Virus record (IMG/VR): IMGVR_UViG_3300010885_056274
Location: 1-27,466 of that record
Length of the DNA stretch: 27,466 nucleotides
Source of the DNA: a virus
Strand: one strand, 5' to 3'
In this document: positions 25,545 to 27,466 of the stretch, in pieces
Layout of the letters: every line of letters starts with the position of its first letter
How positions within the stretch are numbered: the stretch's first letter is position 1
Translations under genes and position numbers: made by a program
The notes under the pieces: model-generated
Told to the model about the DNA's origin: nothing
The model's database searches: none
What the model saw: only the letters and a program-made list of their open reading frames with translations

Positions 25545-26386
25545 TGGCAAAACCAAGTAGTCGTCAAGAACTTATAGATTACTGTTTAAGGCGTCTAGGT
25601 GCTCCTGTACTGGAGATTAACGTCGATGATGACCAAATAGATGATTTGGTTGATGATGCCCTTCAATTGTTCTATGAGAGGCATTTTGACGGTGTTGAAA
25701 GAATGTATTTAAAATATAAGATAACACAAAAAGATTTGGATAGAGGTCGTGGCAAAGGAACAAATGGAGTTGGAATTGTAACCACTACGGGATCTGCAAA
25801 TATTAGTGGTATTGGTACTACAACTTTTAATTTTTACGAGACTTCAAATTTTATTCAAGTTCCAGATTCTGTAATTGGAATTGAAAAAGTATATAAATTT
25901 GATACTAGTGATATTTCTGGTGGAATGTTTAGTATTAAATATCAATTATTTTTGAACGATTTATATTATTTCAATTCTGTAGAACTTCTACAATTTGCTA
26001 TGGTTAAAACGTATTTGGAAGATATTGATTTTCTATTAAAAACTGATAAGCAAATAAGATTTAATAAAAGACAAAATAGGATGTACCTTGACATAGATTG
26101 GGGCGCACAAAAATTAGATACATTTTTTGTTATTGATTGTTATCGGATATTAGATCCCAATGATTTTACTAAAGTTTATAATGATAGTTTTATTAAAAAA
26201 TATCTCACAGCATTAATTAAAAGGCAGTGGGGGCAAAATCTAATCAAATTTAGAGGAGTTAAATTACCTGGTGGTATTGAATTAAATGGTAGAGAAATAT
26301 ATGATGATGCCGAAAAAGAAATTCAATCGATAATGGATAGAATGTCAATGGATTATGAACTTCCACCTTACGATTTTATTGGATAA
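25544..26386 (+). CDS. 13: Neck protein gp13
   Basis: This 280-residue protein corresponds to T4 gp13 (309 residues), which forms the head-to-tail neck with gp14 and completes heads for tail joining. The N-terminus is diagnostic for the T4-like neck family: SRQELIDYCLRRLGAPVLEI, then NVDDDQIDDLVDDALQLFYE, then RHFDGVERMYLKYKIT. The middle region (LYYFNSVELLQFAMVKTYLE) and C-terminal half (KYLTALIKRQWGQNLIKF, then LPGGIELNGREIYDDAEKEI) also follow the family. A short Gly/Thr stretch (GVGIVTTTGSANISGIGTTT) at about residues 75-95 is probably a surface loop. One-base overlaps on both sides (TAATG) mark it as a translationally coupled middle gene. Confidence 0.95.
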   Translation: MAKPSSRQELIDYCLRRLGAPVLEINVDDDQIDDLVDDALQLFYERHFDGVERMYLKYKITQKDLDRGRGKGTNGVGIVTTTGSANISGIGTTTFNFYETSNFIQVPDSVIGIEKVYKFDTSDISGGMFSIKYQLFLNDLYYFNSVELLQFAMVKTYLEDIDFLLKTDKQIRFNKRQNRMYLDIDWGAQKLDTFFVIDCYRILDPNDFTKVYNDSFIKKYLTALIKRQWGQNLIKFRGVKLPGGIELNGREIYDDAEKEIQSIMDRMSMDYELPPYDFIG

Positions 26387-27466
26387 TGGCACTCAATCCC
26401 TTCTTTTTACAAGGATCTCCTGGAGAACAAAGACTCATTCAGGAGTTAATAAATGAACAATTGAAAATTTATGGTGTAGAAGTATCTTACATACCAAGAA
26501 AATTTGTAAGAAAAGAAACTATCATAAGAGAAGTTACATCTTCAAAATTTGATGATAATTTTGCATTGGAAGCTTATGTGAGTAATTATGAAGGATATTC
26601 CGGATCTGGAGATATTTTAACAAAATTTGGAATGAATTTGAAGGATGAGATAACTTTAATTATTTCTAGAGAGAGATTTGAGGATTTTATATCACCTTTT
26701 TTAGCGGTTGATGGAGGATATGAATTATCAACCAGACCAAGAGAAGGAGATATTGTATATTTCCCTCTAGGTAGAAGATTGTTTGAAGTTAAATTTGTGG
26801 AACATGAGAAACCATTTTATCAATTAGGAAAAACTTATGTCTATGAATTGCAATGTGAACTATTTGAACTTGAAGATGAGGTTGGTGGATTTGGCAATTT
26901 AAATGCAACTGTGCAAGATATTGATAGTACTTTAGAAAATCAAGGATATATTACTTCTTTACAATTATTTGCTACTGGACAAACAGCAATTGCAAATTGT
27001 GGTATTAGAAGTGGATATGTTAGAAAAGTTACGTTGACTAATGATGGTTATGATTATGTGGGAATTCCAACGGTAGGGTTTACTCCATCACCTGCTGGTG
27101 GAACTACTGCTTCAGCAGTTGCAATAACAAAATGTTCTGGTGGTGTTTGTTCAATTAAAGAAATTTTATTGGTAAATCCAGGATCTGGATATACTGTAGC
27201 ACCTTCAGTTACAGTTTATTCAAATGGCAGCGGCGCTGGAGCCGAAGCTAAAACAGTTTTGGTCAAAGATTCTTATGGAATTGGACCCGTTCAAATTACA
27301 TCTATTGGTGCTGGATATGTAAATCCACCAACAGTGTCATTCAGTTCTCCAGGATTAGGAAATATTGCACAAGGTAGATGTATTGTTGGAACTTCTGGAA
27401 GTATATCACAAATTCTTATTGAAGATGCTGGAACTGGATATTCTTCACAACCAACTATAACTATAG
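26386..27466 (+). CDS. 14: Neck protein gp14, 3' end beyond the window
   Basis: 360 residues are visible and the frame is still open at the right edge. The first 180 residues are the gp14 core: MALNPFFLQGSPGEQRLIQE, YIPRKFVRKETIIREVTSSK, DEITLIISRERFEDF, RPREGDIVYFPLGRRLFEVK and FVEHEKPFYQLGKTYVYELQ. T4 gp14 has 256 residues; this one is already over 100 longer because residues from about 210 on form a Gly-Tyr beta-repeat array. The gene starts by overlapping gene 13 by one base. In T4, gp14 and gp13 together form the neck ring to which the tail is joined. The family call is secure; the total length cannot be given. Confidence 0.93.
   Translation, partial: MALNPFFLQGSPGEQRLIQELINEQLKIYGVEVSYIPRKFVRKETIIREVTSSKFDDNFALEAYVSNYEGYSGSGDILTKFGMNLKDEITLIISRERFEDFISPFLAVDGGYELSTRPREGDIVYFPLGRRLFEVKFVEHEKPFYQLGKTYVYELQCELFELEDEVGGFGNLNATVQDIDSTLENQGYITSLQLFATGQTAIANCGIRSGYVRKVTLTNDGYDYVGIPTVGFTPSPAGGTTASAVAITKCSGGVCSIKEILLVNPGSGYTVAPSVTVYSNGSGAGAEAKTVLVKDSYGIGPVQITSIGAGYVNPPTVSFSSPGLGNIAQGRCIVGTSGSISQILIEDAGTGYSSQPTITI
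27013..27466 (+). repeat. Gly-Tyr beta-repeat array in gp14 extension
   Basis: Four copies are visible before the edge: KVTLTNDGYDYVGIPTVGFT, ILLVNPGSGYTVAPSVTVYS, QITSIGAGYVNPPTVSFSS and ILIEDAGTGYSSQPTITI. Spacing is about 30-40 residues, with Gly/Ala-rich turns between copies. The array is the cleanest in the window and serves as a reference for the decayed copies elsewhere. Confidence 0.8.

Overview
This window is a stretch of a T4-like myovirus genome, most likely a marine cyanophage (Kyanoviridae-type) or a close relative infecting an AT-rich marine bacterium. The evidence is a run of T4-type baseplate and neck genes (25, 6, 8, 13, 14) in the order typical of cyanophages, a DUF4815-type virion protein, a viral S-adenosylmethionine decarboxylase (speD) of the kind known as a cyanophage auxiliary metabolic gene, and T4-type late promoter octamers. 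All genes I can support are on the + strand, packed with overlaps or gaps of a few bases. No tRNA, CRISPR array, transposon or integrase was seen, and no gap exceeds 300 bases.

Layout. Bases 1-776: the 3' end of a GT-A-fold glycosyltransferase-like gene, overlapped by two tiny genes of 53 and 46 residues, closed by a rho-independent terminator. Bases 786-1497: a possible late promoter, speD, a structured leader, and an 80-residue unknown protein. Bases 1499-15471: a late promoter, baseplate wedge genes 25 and 6, and an 11.6-kb gene for a 3,875-residue modular protein in the position of T4 gene 7. Bases 15486-24762: a perfect late promoter, baseplate wedge gene 8, a 2,445-residue DUF4815-type structural protein, and two small genes. 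Bases 24763-27466: a perfect late promoter, two small beta-rich putative virion proteins, neck gene 13, and neck gene 14, which runs off the end.

How it works together. The late promoters split the region into three probable late transcription units that supply the baseplate wedge, the baseplate periphery or fibre attachment, and the neck. The most striking feature is modular protein architecture. A Gly-Gly-x-Gly-Tyr beta-repeat recurs in four different virion proteins (the giant protein, gp8, the DUF4815 protein and gp14), and two further modules recur inside the giant protein, one of them also in the DUF4815 protein. The giant and DUF4815 proteins together take up about 19 kb of the window, so most of this phage's baseplate coding investment is in modular repeat proteins without close T4 counterparts.
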